Numbered from the stretch's first letter, positions 25,179 to 33,927 are shown. The stretch: DNA of 64,000 bases from CAXXOK01 sp964497495 (GCA_964497495.1 CAZCCZ010000004.1:1-64000), one strand, 5' to 3'. The notes: a model not told the origin generated them from the sequence alone. Numbers and translations: made by a program.

Positions 25179-26849
25179 TCAATACCCCCTTAAAATCATG
25201 TCCTTCACGGTTCCGTTAGGCGGGATCATGGGCAACACCATCTCGTCGCGCTGGATGCGCACGTCCACCACCACCGGGCCGGGAAGCGCGAACGCCTTGT
25301 CCAGCACGGCGTCCATCTTGTCCAGCGTTTCCAGCCGCAGCCCCCGGGCCCCGAACGCCTGCGCCAGCAGGCAGAAATCCGTGGCGCGGTTGAGCGTGGT
25401 GTTGGAATACCGTTTTTCAAAGAACATCGTCTGCCACTGCCGCACCATGCCCAGCACGCTGTTGTTCAGCACCAGCACGATCAGCGGCAGCCGGTTGGTC
25501 ACGGCGGTGGCCAGCTCGTTCATGTTCATGTGGAAGCTGCCGTCGCTGGTGACCAGCACCGTCTTCTTCAGCCCCGTGCCGATGCACGCGCCGATGGCCG
25601 CGCCCATGCCGAAGCCCATGGTGCCCAGCCCGCCCGAGGTGATGAAGGTGCGAGGTTTTCCGAAGCTGTAATACTGCGACACCCACATCTGATGCTGACC
25701 TACGTCGGTAGCCACGGGGCTGTCTGCGGGCAGACGTTCGCGAACGGCTTTCAGCAGCAGTTCCGGGTTCAGCACGTTCGCGTCCATGCTCAGGTGGTTG
25801 TCCGGCGCGGCCTTGAGCGCCCGCACCTCCGCGAGCCAGGCGGGGTCGGAATGCGAAAGCCCCGCGGCATTGAGCGCTGTAAGCGCCTGCTTCACATCCG
25901 CCACCATGGCTACGTAGGCGGGAATGTTCTTGCTGATCTCCGCGGGGTCGATGTCGATATGCAGCACTTTGTGCTTTTTGGAAAATTCCTGTTTGTTGCC
26001 CGTGGCCCGGTCGGAAAAGCGCGTGCCCACCGCGATGATGAGGTCGGCGCGGTCCATGGTCTTGATGGCGGCGTAACGCCCGTGCATGCCGGTCATGCCA
26101 AGGAACAGCGGGTGGTCGTTAGGCACGGCGGAAAGCCCCATCATGCTGGCGCCGATGGGCGCGCCGATGGTCTCCGCCAGCTTCACCAGGTCCTCCCCCG
26201 CGCCGGCCGTGACGACGCCGCCGCCCGCGTAGAGGAACGGCCGCTCCGACGCGGCGATCAGTTCCACGGCGCTGCGCACGTCCGCCTCGTCCGGCGCTTT
26301 TCTGCCGGCCTCGCAAGCCTTCGGGGCGGGCGTGTACTCGCACGCCGCGATCTGCACGTCTTTGGGGATGTCCACCAGCACCGGGCCGGGACGCCCGGAC
26401 CGCGCGATGCAGAACGCCATGCGCACCGTATCCGCCAGTCGGGCCACGTCCTTGACCATGAAGTTATGCTTGGTCACCGGCATGGTGACGCCCGTGATGT
26501 CCACTTCCTGAAAGCTGTCCCGCCCGATGAACGCGCAGGGCACGTTGCCGGTTATGGCGACCATGGGGGTGGAATCCAGATAGGCGGTGGCGATGCCAGT
26601 GACCAGATTGGTCGCGCCCGGGCCGGAGGTGGCCAGCACCACGCCGGTTTTGCCGGTGGCGCGCGCGTAGCCGTCCGCCGCGTGGGCGGCCCCCTGCTCG
26701 TGGCAGGTGAGCACGTGTTTCAGCCAGCCGGAAGCCTTATAGAGCTCGTCGTAGATGTTGATCACGTAACCGCCCGGATAGCCGAAAACCGTATCCACGC
26801 CCTGTTCCCTAAAAACCTCCATCAGGATCTGCGCGCCGCTCAGCTTCAT
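25179..26849 (-). CDS. ilvB: Acetolactate synthase large (catalytic) subunit
   Basis: 556 residues, a ThDP- and FAD-dependent enzyme making acetolactate (valine, leucine) and acetohydroxybutyrate (isoleucine). DTVFGYPGGYVINIYDEL precedes the catalytic Glu51 (TCHEQGAAHAADGYAR). SGPGATNLVTGIATAYLDS and the ThDP-Mg region SDGSFHMNMNELATAVTN are intact. The start at 26849, with GGGAGGAG upstream, was chosen because the family N-terminus is MKLSGAQIL; the open frame extends 77 codons upstream through the attenuator and is not coding there. It is the first enzyme gene after the leader and terminator. Confidence 0.96.
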   Translation of the reverse strand: MKLSGAQILMEVFREQGVDTVFGYPGGYVINIYDELYKASGWLKHVLTCHEQGAAHAADGYARATGKTGVVLATSGPGATNLVTGIATAYLDSTPMVAITGNVPCAFIGRDSFQEVDITGVTMPVTKHNFMVKDVARLADTVRMAFCIARSGRPGPVLVDIPKDVQIAACEYTPAPKACEAGRKAPDEADVRSAVELIAASERPFLYAGGGVVTAGAGEDLVKLAETIGAPIGASMMGLSAVPNDHPLFLGMTGMHGRYAAIKTMDRADLIIAVGTRFSDRATGNKQEFSKKHKVLHIDIDPAEISKNIPAYVAMVADVKQALTALNAAGLSHSDPAWLAEVRALKAAPDNHLSMDANVLNPELLLKAVRERLPADSPVATDVGQHQMWVSQYYSFGKPRTFITSGGLGTMGFGMGAAIGACIGTGLKKTVLVTSDGSFHMNMNELATAVTNRLPLIVLVLNNSVLGMVRQWQTMFFEKRYSNTTLNRATDFCLLAQAFGARGLRLETLDKMDAVLDKAFALPGPVVVDVRIQRDEMVLPMIPPNGTVKDMILRGY

Positions 26850-26869
26850 TTTCCGCTCCTCCCGCCTAT

Positions 26870-26904
26870 AAAAAAATCCCCGAACCGTATTCCACGGTTC
26901 GGGG
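26870..26904 (-). terminator. Attenuator terminator in front of ilvB
   Basis: On the minus strand a perfect 11-bp stem CCCCGAACCGT/ACGGTTCGGGG with a 5-base loop is followed by ATTTTTTT. It lies 22 bases after the leader peptide stop and about 20 bases before the ilvB start, so it would end transcription before the operon unless an alternative structure forms when the ribosome stalls in the leader. Confidence 0.9.
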
Positions 26905-26926
26905 GTGTAAGCCAACTCCTGCGAGC

Positions 26927-27052
26927 TTATGCTTGCGCCGTACTCCCTGACCCTGGTATACGCAAAATCACGTTGCCGACCCGTACGATCACCCGTACTA
27001 GGACGACAACGCCGATAATGACGATGCCAAGGGACAGCGCTACGTGATTCAT
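26927..27052 (-). CDS. ilv-leu operon leader peptide (attenuator)
   Basis: 41 codons with AAAGGAG 6 bases before the ATG at 27052. Twenty of 41 residues are branched-chain (10 Val, 6 Ile, 4 Leu), concentrated in GIVIIGVVVLVRVIVRV (9-25). It begins about 22 bases after the predicted transcription start and ends 22 bases before the intrinsic terminator of the operon. This composition and place are those of a ribosome-stalling leader peptide such as IlvL: shortage of charged tRNA-Val, -Ile or -Leu would stall translation and favour readthrough. The competing RNA fold was not worked out. Confidence 0.88.
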   Translation of the reverse strand: MNHVALSLGIVIIGVVVLVRVIVRVGNVILRIPGSGSTAQA

Positions 27053-27080
27053 AAGCCGCTCCTTTACTGGAATTGTACAC

Positions 27081-27109
27081 ACGTTATCATAGGGAAACCG
27101 GGTTGTCAA
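27081..27109 (-). promoter_or_regulatory. Promoter of the ilv-leu operon
   Basis: On the minus strand TTGACA (27109-27104), 17-bp spacer, TAACGT (27086-27081). The -35 is perfect, the -10 weak. The predicted start (about 27074) gives a leader of some 225 bases to ilvB that contains the leader peptide and the terminator. No T-box hallmark was recognised in it. Confidence 0.7.
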
Positions 27110-27180
27110 GCGTTTTTTTGCAACTTTACCGAACGATTATGCAGATTTAACCGAACCGCGTCCGCCCGGCCCCGTTCCGG

Positions 27181-28602
27181 TTATACCCGGAACAGCCCCA
27201 CCGTCAGGCAGCCGTCGCTCATGAAATAGTTGATGCGGACGGGGTACGGCAGCGTGTTGGTGAAGATCATGGTGATATCCCCGCCGCCCACGGCGGCGTC
27301 GAAGCCCACGGGGCAATAGTAGATGCCCACCTCCGCGTGCACCTTGCGCCAGTTGATGTAGATAGGCACCTGGATAAGCAGGTTGTACAGCGTGGTGTTC
27401 ACCTGGCAGGTGCCGCCGCCGTAGCCCCACAGCGCGGCCGGCCGCATAATCGGCGCGCGGTGATAGCCGGAGGAACGGCGGTACGGGCCCATGAGGTCGT
27501 AGGTGTTCACGGTTTCCCCGGGCTGCATGACGGTGCCGGAAATGAAGCTGCTGCCCAGGTAGATGTTCCAGTTGCGTCCCTGGAACTGCAGGGTGTGGAT
27601 GCCCACCGCGTAGTACGTGCTCATGCAGCTGATCATGTCGCCGCTTTCCGCCTCGTCCCACGGAACGACTTCCATCATGTACCCAACGTCGCTCGCCTCC
27701 ACGTAGCCCGTGGTGCGCCAGTACGGCAGCGGGTAGCGCCCCTGCGCGTCCATCGTGTCCACGGCGAGCGCGGAGCCGGGGTTGACGGTCTTGAGCACTT
27801 CCTTGCCGTTGTCGTCGTAGCTGCGGATATCCACGCTGTGGTTGACGAGCACCAGCCCGATGTGCTTCGTGCATCCGGGAATGTCCCCCGCGTAGGGGTC
27901 GATGCGGTCCCATTTGAACAGGGCGCTTGTCAGCACGTAACCGTAGGAATTGTTGTAACGGATGTAGCACCAGTCCCCGTGTACGGCGCCGACGATCACC
28001 TTTTCATACTTGGCCACGTGGAACGATCCGCCGTTGCGCTCGTCCATCTTCTTACGCACGTCGAACGCCTTGTAGGCGTAGGCCACGAATTTCTCCTGAA
28101 AGCCGGCCGGCGTGTCGGCGGAGGCGTCCGTTCCGGCGGCGTCCGTGTCCGCTTCCGTGTCCGGGTCCGGGTCCGGGTCCGTGTCCGCTTCCGTGTCCGC
28201 GTCGGCGGCGTCCGTAACGCCCGGAATCGAGTAATCCCGGATATCGCTCAGGTATTTGGTATATACGTAGCCCGTGGCGCGGCCGGTGTCCACGAGGCTC
28301 CATTCGTCTCCAAGCTCGAGGATATATACGAGCGCGTTCCGGTCGATGCTTCCGATGCCGGAGGCGTTCGGATCCGGTTCCCGCCGCACCTTCAGGGTGG
28401 ACGTCGCGACGGCGATGTACTGTACGGCATCCTCTTCAGCCGGTTCGTCCGCGACCGCCTCCGGATCCTCCAATATTTCCTCATCCTGCGGCGTATCCAC
28501 CGCGGTGGGTTCCTCCGTTCCTTCGCCAAGCGCGAAACCGTACCCGCACAGCAGGCAGAAGCAAAGCGTGAACGTCAGCAGTCGTTCGGCCCATTTGATC
28601 AT
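27181..28602 (-). CDS. Secreted SH3b/VanW-domain protein
   Basis: 473 residues. A signal peptide (LLTFTLCFCLLCGYGFALG) is followed by an acidic linker, an SH3-like domain (about 65-120, STLKVRREPDPNASG to GYVYTKYLS) and a second acidic spacer of Asp-Pro/Asp-Thr repeats. A second SH3-like unit follows, then a C-terminal VanW domain recognisable by WGYGGGTCQVNTTLYNLLIQ and VGFDAAVGGGDITMIFTN. VanW proteins are cell-envelope proteins of unclear biochemistry, named after a vancomycin-resistance locus; this is no evidence of resistance. ATG at 28602 has AAGGAG 10 bases upstream; the ATG at 28611 is too close to that site. Confidence 0.85.
   Translation of the reverse strand: MIKWAERLLTFTLCFCLLCGYGFALGEGTEEPTAVDTPQDEEILEDPEAVADEPAEEDAVQYIAVATSTLKVRREPDPNASGIGSIDRNALVYILELGDEWSLVDTGRATGYVYTKYLSDIRDYSIPGVTDAADADTEADTDPDPDPDTEADTDAAGTDASADTPAGFQEKFVAYAYKAFDVRKKMDERNGGSFHVAKYEKVIVGAVHGDWCYIRYNNSYGYVLTSALFKWDRIDPYAGDIPGCTKHIGLVLVNHSVDIRSYDDNGKEVLKTVNPGSALAVDTMDAQGRYPLPYWRTTGYVEASDVGYMMEVVPWDEAESGDMISCMSTYYAVGIHTLQFQGRNWNIYLGSSFISGTVMQPGETVNTYDLMGPYRRSSGYHRAPIMRPAALWGYGGGTCQVNTTLYNLLIQVPIYINWRKVHAEVGIYYCPVGFDAAVGGGDITMIFTNTLPYPVRINYFMSDGCLTVGLFRV
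28141..28203. repeat. Hexamer-like tandem repeat in the VanW-protein gene
   Basis: About ten degenerate 6-base units of the type GTCCGG/GTCCGT/GTCCGC (plus strand) encode alternating Asp-Pro, Asp-Thr, Glu-Ala in the acidic spacer. Six-base steps keep the reading frame, so unit gain or loss would only change linker length. Confidence 0.7.
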
Positions 28603-28649
28603 CGTGCGCATTCTCCTTCGGACAGCGTTCTGGCTCAGGGATTACCGTC

Positions 28650-28678
28650 ATTATACCGGGCGGGGACGCGCGCGTCAA
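28650..28678 (-). promoter_or_regulatory. Promoter of the VanW-protein gene
   Basis: On the minus strand TTGACG (28678-28673), 17-bp spacer, perfect TATAAT (28655-28650), 47 bp before the ATG. Confidence 0.8.
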
Positions 28679-28802
28679 GGCGAGGTGAAGCCTCCCCCGC
28701 GGGCGCAGAGTTCGGAAAGCGGCGCGCCGAAAGCTTTTCCACGGGAGCGCGGATGCGGAAGCGATTGTAAAACCCGCCGGGAAACGCGCGAAAATACGCG
28801 TA

Positions 28803-28832
28803 TTGTGGCGGAGCGCCCGGATATGGTAAAAT
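28803..28832 (+). promoter_or_regulatory. Promoter of the diguanylate cyclase gene
   Basis: TTGTGG (28803-28808), 18-bp spacer, TAAAAT (28827-28832). The -35 is weak. The 287-base gap 28603-28889 contains only this and the divergent VanW promoter. Confidence 0.5.
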
Positions 28833-28889
28833 ACGGGCAGGAAGTGTGTCCGCAACGGCGCCGGGAAACGAAGGAGCGGTGAAAACCAA

Positions 28890-31094
28890 ATGAAGAAGCC
28901 AAACGACGTCGCAGACGGCGAGGGGCTGCCGGTTCTGTACGAGAACCTCAGTTTCCTGTCCGAAACCTCCTCCATCGGGCTGGTGATCACGGAACCGGAC
29001 GGGACGATCGTCGCGGTTAACCAGATGGTGCGGGATATGCTGGGCATCGGGCCGGAAGAAAAACAGCTCGGCAACGTTTCCACGCTGTACACCAATCCCG
29101 CCGACCGCAGGCGGCTGTTCCGCGCCATTGCCGACGCCGGCTCCGTGCGGGATTTCGAGGTAAAGCTTAAACAGCCGGGCGACGGCCTGCGCACGGTGCT
29201 GGCAAACGTCGACTCCATCAATTGGAAGGGTCGGCCGATGCTGATGACCTCGCTGTTCGACGTGACGCAGTACAAGCAGCAGCAGGCCAGAACGGAAAAC
29301 AGCTACCAGACGCTGTTCAGCAACGCGCCGGTCGGTATTACGGTAACGGACCAGGACGGGAACCTGATCATCGCCAACAAGGCGGTCGCCCAACTGCTGG
29401 GATACGCCGAGGAAGATCTGGCACGCCTCCGCGCGCCCGATCTTTACGTCGACGTGAAAGATCGGGGTCGGCTTCTGGCGCTGGTTAAGAAGCAGGGGGT
29501 CGTGAGAGATTTTGAAACCGTGATGCGGCACAGGAACGGCCGCCCGATCACGGTGCTCGTCAATATGGACGTCATCGAGTTCGGCGACCGCGACGGTATG
29601 CTGCTCACCTCGATCCGCGATATTTCCGATTACAAGCGGGTGGAGGAGGAACTGATCCACGAGCGCGATTTTTCCAGTACGATCCTGAACATCGCGGCCG
29701 TTCTGGTGGTCGTGCTCAACGGCGACGGGAGAATCGCGCGGTTCAACCATGCCTGCGAGCGGCTTTCCGGCTACGGTTTCCGGGATGTGGAGGGCCGTTT
29801 CCTGTGGGACATCCCCTTTTTCGATCCCCCGCTTACCCGGGAAGAGATCGAAAACCTCCTCCGGGACGGGCATATAGACACCTACGATACGAAGATCGTA
29901 TCCAGGAGCGGCCGGAAATTCACCGTATCCTGGACGTTCGCCGCGATGCAGGGGCGCCGGGACCGGGTGGAGTTCATCGTGGCCACCGGCATCGACGTGA
30001 CCGAAAAGCAGAAGGCGGAAGCAGCGCTGCAGGAGGCGAACCGGGAGCTGGCTTCCCGAGTGACGGAACTCCAGAACCGTTCGCAGGAAATGAAACAGCT
30101 TAACGAACTGGGCGAACAGCTGCAAAGCTGCCATACGGCGGAAGAGGTTTGCGCCATCAGCATCCAGTACGTGCGCCGTATCTGCCCGGAAAGCCACGGG
30201 GCGCTGTACCTGATCGACGAAGAAAAAAATCTGGCGCAGGCAGCGGGCCTGTGGGGGGAACCTCCCCGGACCCTGGAAACGTTCGAGCCCCTGGAATGCT
30301 GGGCCATCCGCCGCGGGCACCAGCATCTGGTGGAAGCACGCCGCCCCGGGCTGCTCTGCGGCCACGTGACAGGCCCCGGGGACGGCCAGTACCTGTGCAC
30401 GCCGCTCACGGTCAACGGCAAAGCCATCGGCATTCTCCACCTGAACCACGCGGAGGTTTCCGGCGAGCCGGACGCGGCGGCGTTTTCCTACGTCGATCAC
30501 AAGCTGCATATCGTAGCCACCTTGACGGAACACATCGCACTGGCGCTGTCCAACCTGCAACTGCGGGAGACCCTCCGCCAGCAATCCATCCGCGATCCGC
30601 TCACCGGCCTGTTCAACCGCCGCTATATGGAGGAGACGCTGGAGCGGGAACTGAAACGGGCCGTGCGGGAAGGGAAGCCGCTGTCCGTGATCATGTTCGA
30701 CATCGACCATTTCAAACGCTTCAACGATACGATGGGCCACGACGCCGGGGACGCGCTGCTGCGCGAGCTGGGCACGCTGCTGCTGGAGTCCAGCCGCGGC
30801 GGGGACATCGTCTGCCGATACGGCGGGGAGGAATTTCTGGTCGTCCTGCCGTCTACGAACCTAAAAGACGCGGCGCAGCACGCGGAAAAGCTGCGCGTGA
30901 AAACCGGCGCGCTGACGGTGTACCATCAGGGGAAGGCGCTTCCGAAGTGCACGATTTCCCTGGGCGTAGCCGCGTTCCCAGGAAACGGCACGGAAGGCGA
31001 CGCGCTGATCAAATCCGCGGACGACGCCCTATACCGCGCCAAGACCGAAGGGAGGGACCGGGTGGTTTCGGCAACCGCCCCCGGAGACGAATAG
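28890..31094 (+). CDS. Diguanylate cyclase with PAS repeats and GAF-like domain
   Basis: 734 residues, no membrane segment, so a cytoplasmic sensor. Three PAS domains (about 18-130, 140-255, 265-375; for example SIGLVITEPDGTIVAVN and PVGITVTDQDGNLIIANKAV) lead into a coiled coil and a GAF-like domain (about 400-560). The C-terminal GGDEF domain starts at DPLTGLFNRRYMEETLERE and makes c-di-GMP. The active-site motif is GGEEF at 645-649; an inhibitory-site RxxD (R636-D639) lies five residues before it, so product inhibition is expected. No EAL or HD-GYP domain is present here or nearby. The signal sensed is unknown. It is monocistronic behind its own promoter. Confidence 0.92.
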   Translation: MKKPNDVADGEGLPVLYENLSFLSETSSIGLVITEPDGTIVAVNQMVRDMLGIGPEEKQLGNVSTLYTNPADRRRLFRAIADAGSVRDFEVKLKQPGDGLRTVLANVDSINWKGRPMLMTSLFDVTQYKQQQARTENSYQTLFSNAPVGITVTDQDGNLIIANKAVAQLLGYAEEDLARLRAPDLYVDVKDRGRLLALVKKQGVVRDFETVMRHRNGRPITVLVNMDVIEFGDRDGMLLTSIRDISDYKRVEEELIHERDFSSTILNIAAVLVVVLNGDGRIARFNHACERLSGYGFRDVEGRFLWDIPFFDPPLTREEIENLLRDGHIDTYDTKIVSRSGRKFTVSWTFAAMQGRRDRVEFIVATGIDVTEKQKAEAALQEANRELASRVTELQNRSQEMKQLNELGEQLQSCHTAEEVCAISIQYVRRICPESHGALYLIDEEKNLAQAAGLWGEPPRTLETFEPLECWAIRRGHQHLVEARRPGLLCGHVTGPGDGQYLCTPLTVNGKAIGILHLNHAEVSGEPDAAAFSYVDHKLHIVATLTEHIALALSNLQLRETLRQQSIRDPLTGLFNRRYMEETLERELKRAVREGKPLSVIMFDIDHFKRFNDTMGHDAGDALLRELGTLLLESSRGGDIVCRYGGEEFLVVLPSTNLKDAAQHAEKLRVKTGALTVYHQGKALPKCTISLGVAAFPGNGTEGDALIKSADDALYRAKTEGRDRVVSATAPGDE

Positions 31095-31106
31095 CGCCTG
31101 CGTCCC

Positions 31107-31135
31107 TTGCGCGCGGCCGCCCGCGAGGGTACAAT
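31107..31135 (+). promoter_or_regulatory. Promoter of uvrC
   Basis: TTGCGC (31107-31112), 17-bp spacer, TACAAT (31130-31135). It begins 12 bases after the cyclase stop codon and lies 44 bp before the uvrC start. Confidence 0.6.
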
Positions 31136-31179
31136 AGGAAAGGGGCACGCTCCCGATTCGCAGTAAAGAAAGGGTCGCC

Positions 31180-33075
31180 ATGACGGACGAGCTTCTGTAT
31201 AAAATCCGCACCCTGCCGGACAGCCCCGGCTGCTACCTGATGAAGAGCCGCGGCGAGATTATTTACGTGGGCAAGGCCGTAAACCTGAAAAACCGCGTGC
31301 GACAGTACTTTCACGCCTTCGAGAACCATACGCCCAAGGTGCAGGCGATGGTTTCCCGCGTGGACGATTTCGATATCGTGCTGTGCCGCACCAATTTCGA
31401 GGCGCTTACGCTGGAATGCAACCTGATCAAGCGCCACCGCCCGTTTTACAATATCCTTCTGAAAGACGACAAGCAATATCCCTACCTGCGCTACGACCCC
31501 AACGAAGCCTTTCCCCGCCTGACCGTGGCGCGTTCCATCGACCCGCACGACGGGTACAGGTATCTGGGACCGTATATCAGCGCGACCGCCGTACGGCAGG
31601 TGCTGGCCGAGCTGTGGCGCTATTTTCCCTTGCGTCGCTGCGCCCTCAAGCTCCCGCTGGGGTATCCCTACCGCCCGTGCGTGTACCACTCCACGGGCCA
31701 GTGCCCCGCGCCCTGCACGGGCTACATCGGCGAGGCGGAATATAAGGACATTCTCCGCCGCGCCGTGGATTTTCTGGGCGGAGACGCCGGAGAGATCGTG
31801 CGGGAACTGACCGCGCGCATGAACGAGGCCGCCGCCAAGATGGAATACGAGCAGGCGGCGGCCCTCCGGGATAAAATTACGGACGTGCAGTCCGTCACTC
31901 AGCGCCAGCTGGCCATCCAGACCCGGGACGTGGAACAGGACGTGATCGCCGTAGCCGCGGACGAGAACGACGCGGTCGTTCAGCTGCTGCACATCCGCGG
32001 GGGACGCATCGAAGGCGCGCAGGCGTTCACGCTGGAGAACGGCGGCGGGGCAGCGCCCGCGGAGATCATCGAGGGGTTCATCCCCCAGCATTACGAGGAC
32101 GGCCGCGCGATTCCGCGGGAGATACTGGCGCAGGCCGTGGGCGAGAACCGCGCGGATCTGGAGCAGTGGCTGCGGGAGCGCCGCGGCGCGGCGATGCGGC
32201 TGTCGGTTCCCCAGCGGGGCGAAAAGGCCGCGCTGGTGGCCATATGCCTGAAGAACGCAGGGGACGCGCTGCTGAAGCACCGGCAAAGCGAGCACGCGCG
32301 CTACGCCCAGACGGTGCTGGCCATGGAGGAACTGCAGCGGGCACTGAACCTGCCCGCGCTGCCGGAACGCATCGAGGGATACGACATTTCCAACACGCAG
32401 GGCGTGCTTTCCGTGGCGTCGATGGTGGTGTTTCACGGCGGGATGCCCGAAAAGAAGCAGTACCGGCATTTCCGTATCAAGACGGTGGAGGGCGCCAACG
32501 ATTTCGCTTCCATGGCGGAGGTGATCGGCAGACGCTTCACGCACGGGCTGGAAGAGAAACGGGAACGGGAGGCGGCGGGCCTTCCGCCGGAAGAGGGGCG
32601 GTTCAGCCTCTTTCCGGACGTGGTCTTAATCGACGGCGGCCCCCAGCAGCTTGCCTTCGCCCACCGCGCGATGTTGGACACGGGCGTGGATTTGCCGATG
32701 TTCGGGCTGGCCAAGCGAAACGAGGAAATCTACCTGCCGGGGCGGGAAGACCCGATCGTGCTGGACAAGCGGAGCAACGCGCTGCATCTGGTGCAGCGCG
32801 TGCGGGACGAGGCGCACCGTTTCGGCATCACGCACCACCGCGCGCTGCGCGGCAAGGCGGGCGTCGCCAGCGAGCTCAGCGATATCCCCGGCATCGGCGA
32901 AAAACGCCGGATCGCGCTGCTACGGGCCTTCCGCAGCCTGCCCGCCATCCTCGCGGCGAGCGAAGAGGAGCTGAAAGCCGTAAACGGCATGAACGCGGCG
33001 GCGGCCCGCGCCGTGGCGGCGTACGCGAAAAGCAGGAACGAAATACGGGAAGCGGAAACGCCGCCGACCGACTAA
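31180..33075 (+). CDS. uvrC: UvrABC system subunit C (excinuclease)
   Basis: 631 residues. It makes the dual incisions in nucleotide excision repair. The N-terminal GIY-YIG nuclease (PDSPGCYLMKSRGEIIYVGK, about 14-33) cuts 3' of the lesion. A cysteine cluster (RPCVYHSTGQCPAPCTGYIG) and a UVR coiled coil (MEYEQAAALRDKI) follow. The RNase H-like 5' nuclease begins near IEGYDISNTQGVLSVASMVV, and a tandem helix-hairpin-helix (SDIPGIGEKRRIALLRAF) ends the protein. AAAGAAAGGG precedes the ATG. It is followed 16 bp later by a methyltransferase gene, probably cotranscribed. Confidence 0.96.
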   Translation: MTDELLYKIRTLPDSPGCYLMKSRGEIIYVGKAVNLKNRVRQYFHAFENHTPKVQAMVSRVDDFDIVLCRTNFEALTLECNLIKRHRPFYNILLKDDKQYPYLRYDPNEAFPRLTVARSIDPHDGYRYLGPYISATAVRQVLAELWRYFPLRRCALKLPLGYPYRPCVYHSTGQCPAPCTGYIGEAEYKDILRRAVDFLGGDAGEIVRELTARMNEAAAKMEYEQAAALRDKITDVQSVTQRQLAIQTRDVEQDVIAVAADENDAVVQLLHIRGGRIEGAQAFTLENGGGAAPAEIIEGFIPQHYEDGRAIPREILAQAVGENRADLEQWLRERRGAAMRLSVPQRGEKAALVAICLKNAGDALLKHRQSEHARYAQTVLAMEELQRALNLPALPERIEGYDISNTQGVLSVASMVVFHGGMPEKKQYRHFRIKTVEGANDFASMAEVIGRRFTHGLEEKREREAAGLPPEEGRFSLFPDVVLIDGGPQQLAFAHRAMLDTGVDLPMFGLAKRNEEIYLPGREDPIVLDKRSNALHLVQRVRDEAHRFGITHHRALRGKAGVASELSDIPGIGEKRRIALLRAFRSLPAILAASEEELKAVNGMNAAAARAVAAYAKSRNEIREAETPPTD

Positions 33076-33091
33076 GCGGGGGTATGCGAGC

Positions 33092-33850
33092 ATGAAGCCG
33101 AAAGCGCCCGACTGGTACAGGCACGCCTGGACGCTGGACGTTCAGGATCAATCCTGGGTGGAGGAAACCGACAGGCAAGTGGATTTCCTGGTTAGCGCCC
33201 TGAACCTGACGGGGCGGGAACGCATATTGGACCTTGCCTGCGGCTATGGCCGGCACGCGCTGGCGCTGGCCCGGCGGGGGTACCCCGTAGTGGGCGTGGA
33301 CATCACGCCGGCCTACGTGGACAAAGCCTCCGGCGAAGCTCTTGCGGAGTGGATTCCCGCTACGTTCTATTGCCTGGATATTCGCGACGTGCGCTTTGAA
33401 AACGAGTTCGACGTCGTGCTCAGCATGGCGGACGGGGCTATCGGCTATCTGGAAAGCGACGAGGAAAACCTGAAAATCTTCGACGTCGTCGCCCGCGCGC
33501 TTAAGCCGGGCGGCCGGCACTTCGCGGACGTATGCAACGCCGCGCACGCGGAGCGCTGCTTTCCGAAGAAATGGTGGGAAAGCGGAGAAAAATCGCTGGC
33601 GCTGGCGCAGTTCGAGTGGGATCCGGCCAGCCGACGGATGCTGTACGGCGGCTGGAACATCCCCTACGGTCAACCCGCCGGAAAACCGGAGATATGGACC
33701 GGCGACCCCATCCGGCTGTACGATCTGCCGGAACTGGAAGCCGTTTATGCGCGGCGCGGAATGCGCGTTACGGCGGCTTATTCCGGCTTCGACGGCGCGC
33801 CGCCGGACGATCGGCGGATGCAGATGCTGGTCGTCGCCGAAAAGCGGTAG
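33092..33850 (+). CDS. Class I SAM-dependent methyltransferase
   Basis: 252 residues. The SAM-binding motif I is ILDLACGYGRHALALARRGY (about 45-64) with the acidic residue in VVGVDITPAYVDKA. Post-motif II is VVLSMADGAIGYLE and motif III lies around ARALKPGGRHFADV. The substrate cannot be inferred; similar proteins are annotated simply as methyltransferases. It lies 16 bp after uvrC on the same strand. Confidence 0.85.
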   Translation: MKPKAPDWYRHAWTLDVQDQSWVEETDRQVDFLVSALNLTGRERILDLACGYGRHALALARRGYPVVGVDITPAYVDKASGEALAEWIPATFYCLDIRDVRFENEFDVVLSMADGAIGYLESDEENLKIFDVVARALKPGGRHFADVCNAAHAERCFPKKWWESGEKSLALAQFEWDPASRRMLYGGWNIPYGQPAGKPEIWTGDPIRLYDLPELEAVYARRGMRVTAAYSGFDGAPPDDRRMQMLVVAEKR

Positions 33851-33921
33851 CGATTCCCCTTCGGAATATGTCGGAACTGCAAATTCTGCGTTGCCCGCCT
33901 TCATTATCCGCGGAATCATGG

Positions 33922-33927
33922 TATACT
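33922..33927 (+). promoter_or_regulatory. Extended -10 promoter of radA
   Basis: TGGTATACT: a TATACT -10 box with an upstream TG dinucleotide, which can compensate for the weak -35 (CTTCAT about 17 bp upstream). It lies about 155 bp before the radA start, in the only substantial gap (233 bases) of this gene run. Confidence 0.45.

Noticed and set aside
26850..27110. T-box riboswitch upstream of ilvB
   Set aside because: The region is short, contains a leader peptide ORF, and no T-box signature was recognised in front of the terminator.
27173..27193. Inverted repeat GTTCCGG/CCGGAAC at the end of the VanW gene as a terminator
   Set aside because: It includes the stop codon, has a short stem and lacks a T tract on the minus strand; the ilv promoter follows. 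Evidence was too weak to list.
28680..28760. Additional copy of the structured repeat (GCGGGCGCAG and TTCGGAAAGC fragments)
   Set aside because: Neither the GAGCGGAAA loop nor the paired stems are present; resemblance is compositional only.
28635..30740. 701-codon open frame on the minus strand opposite the diguanylate cyclase
   Set aside because: Shadow of a GC-rich coding region; its translation has no recognisable domain, and the plus strand encodes clear PAS, GAF-like and GGDEF domains.
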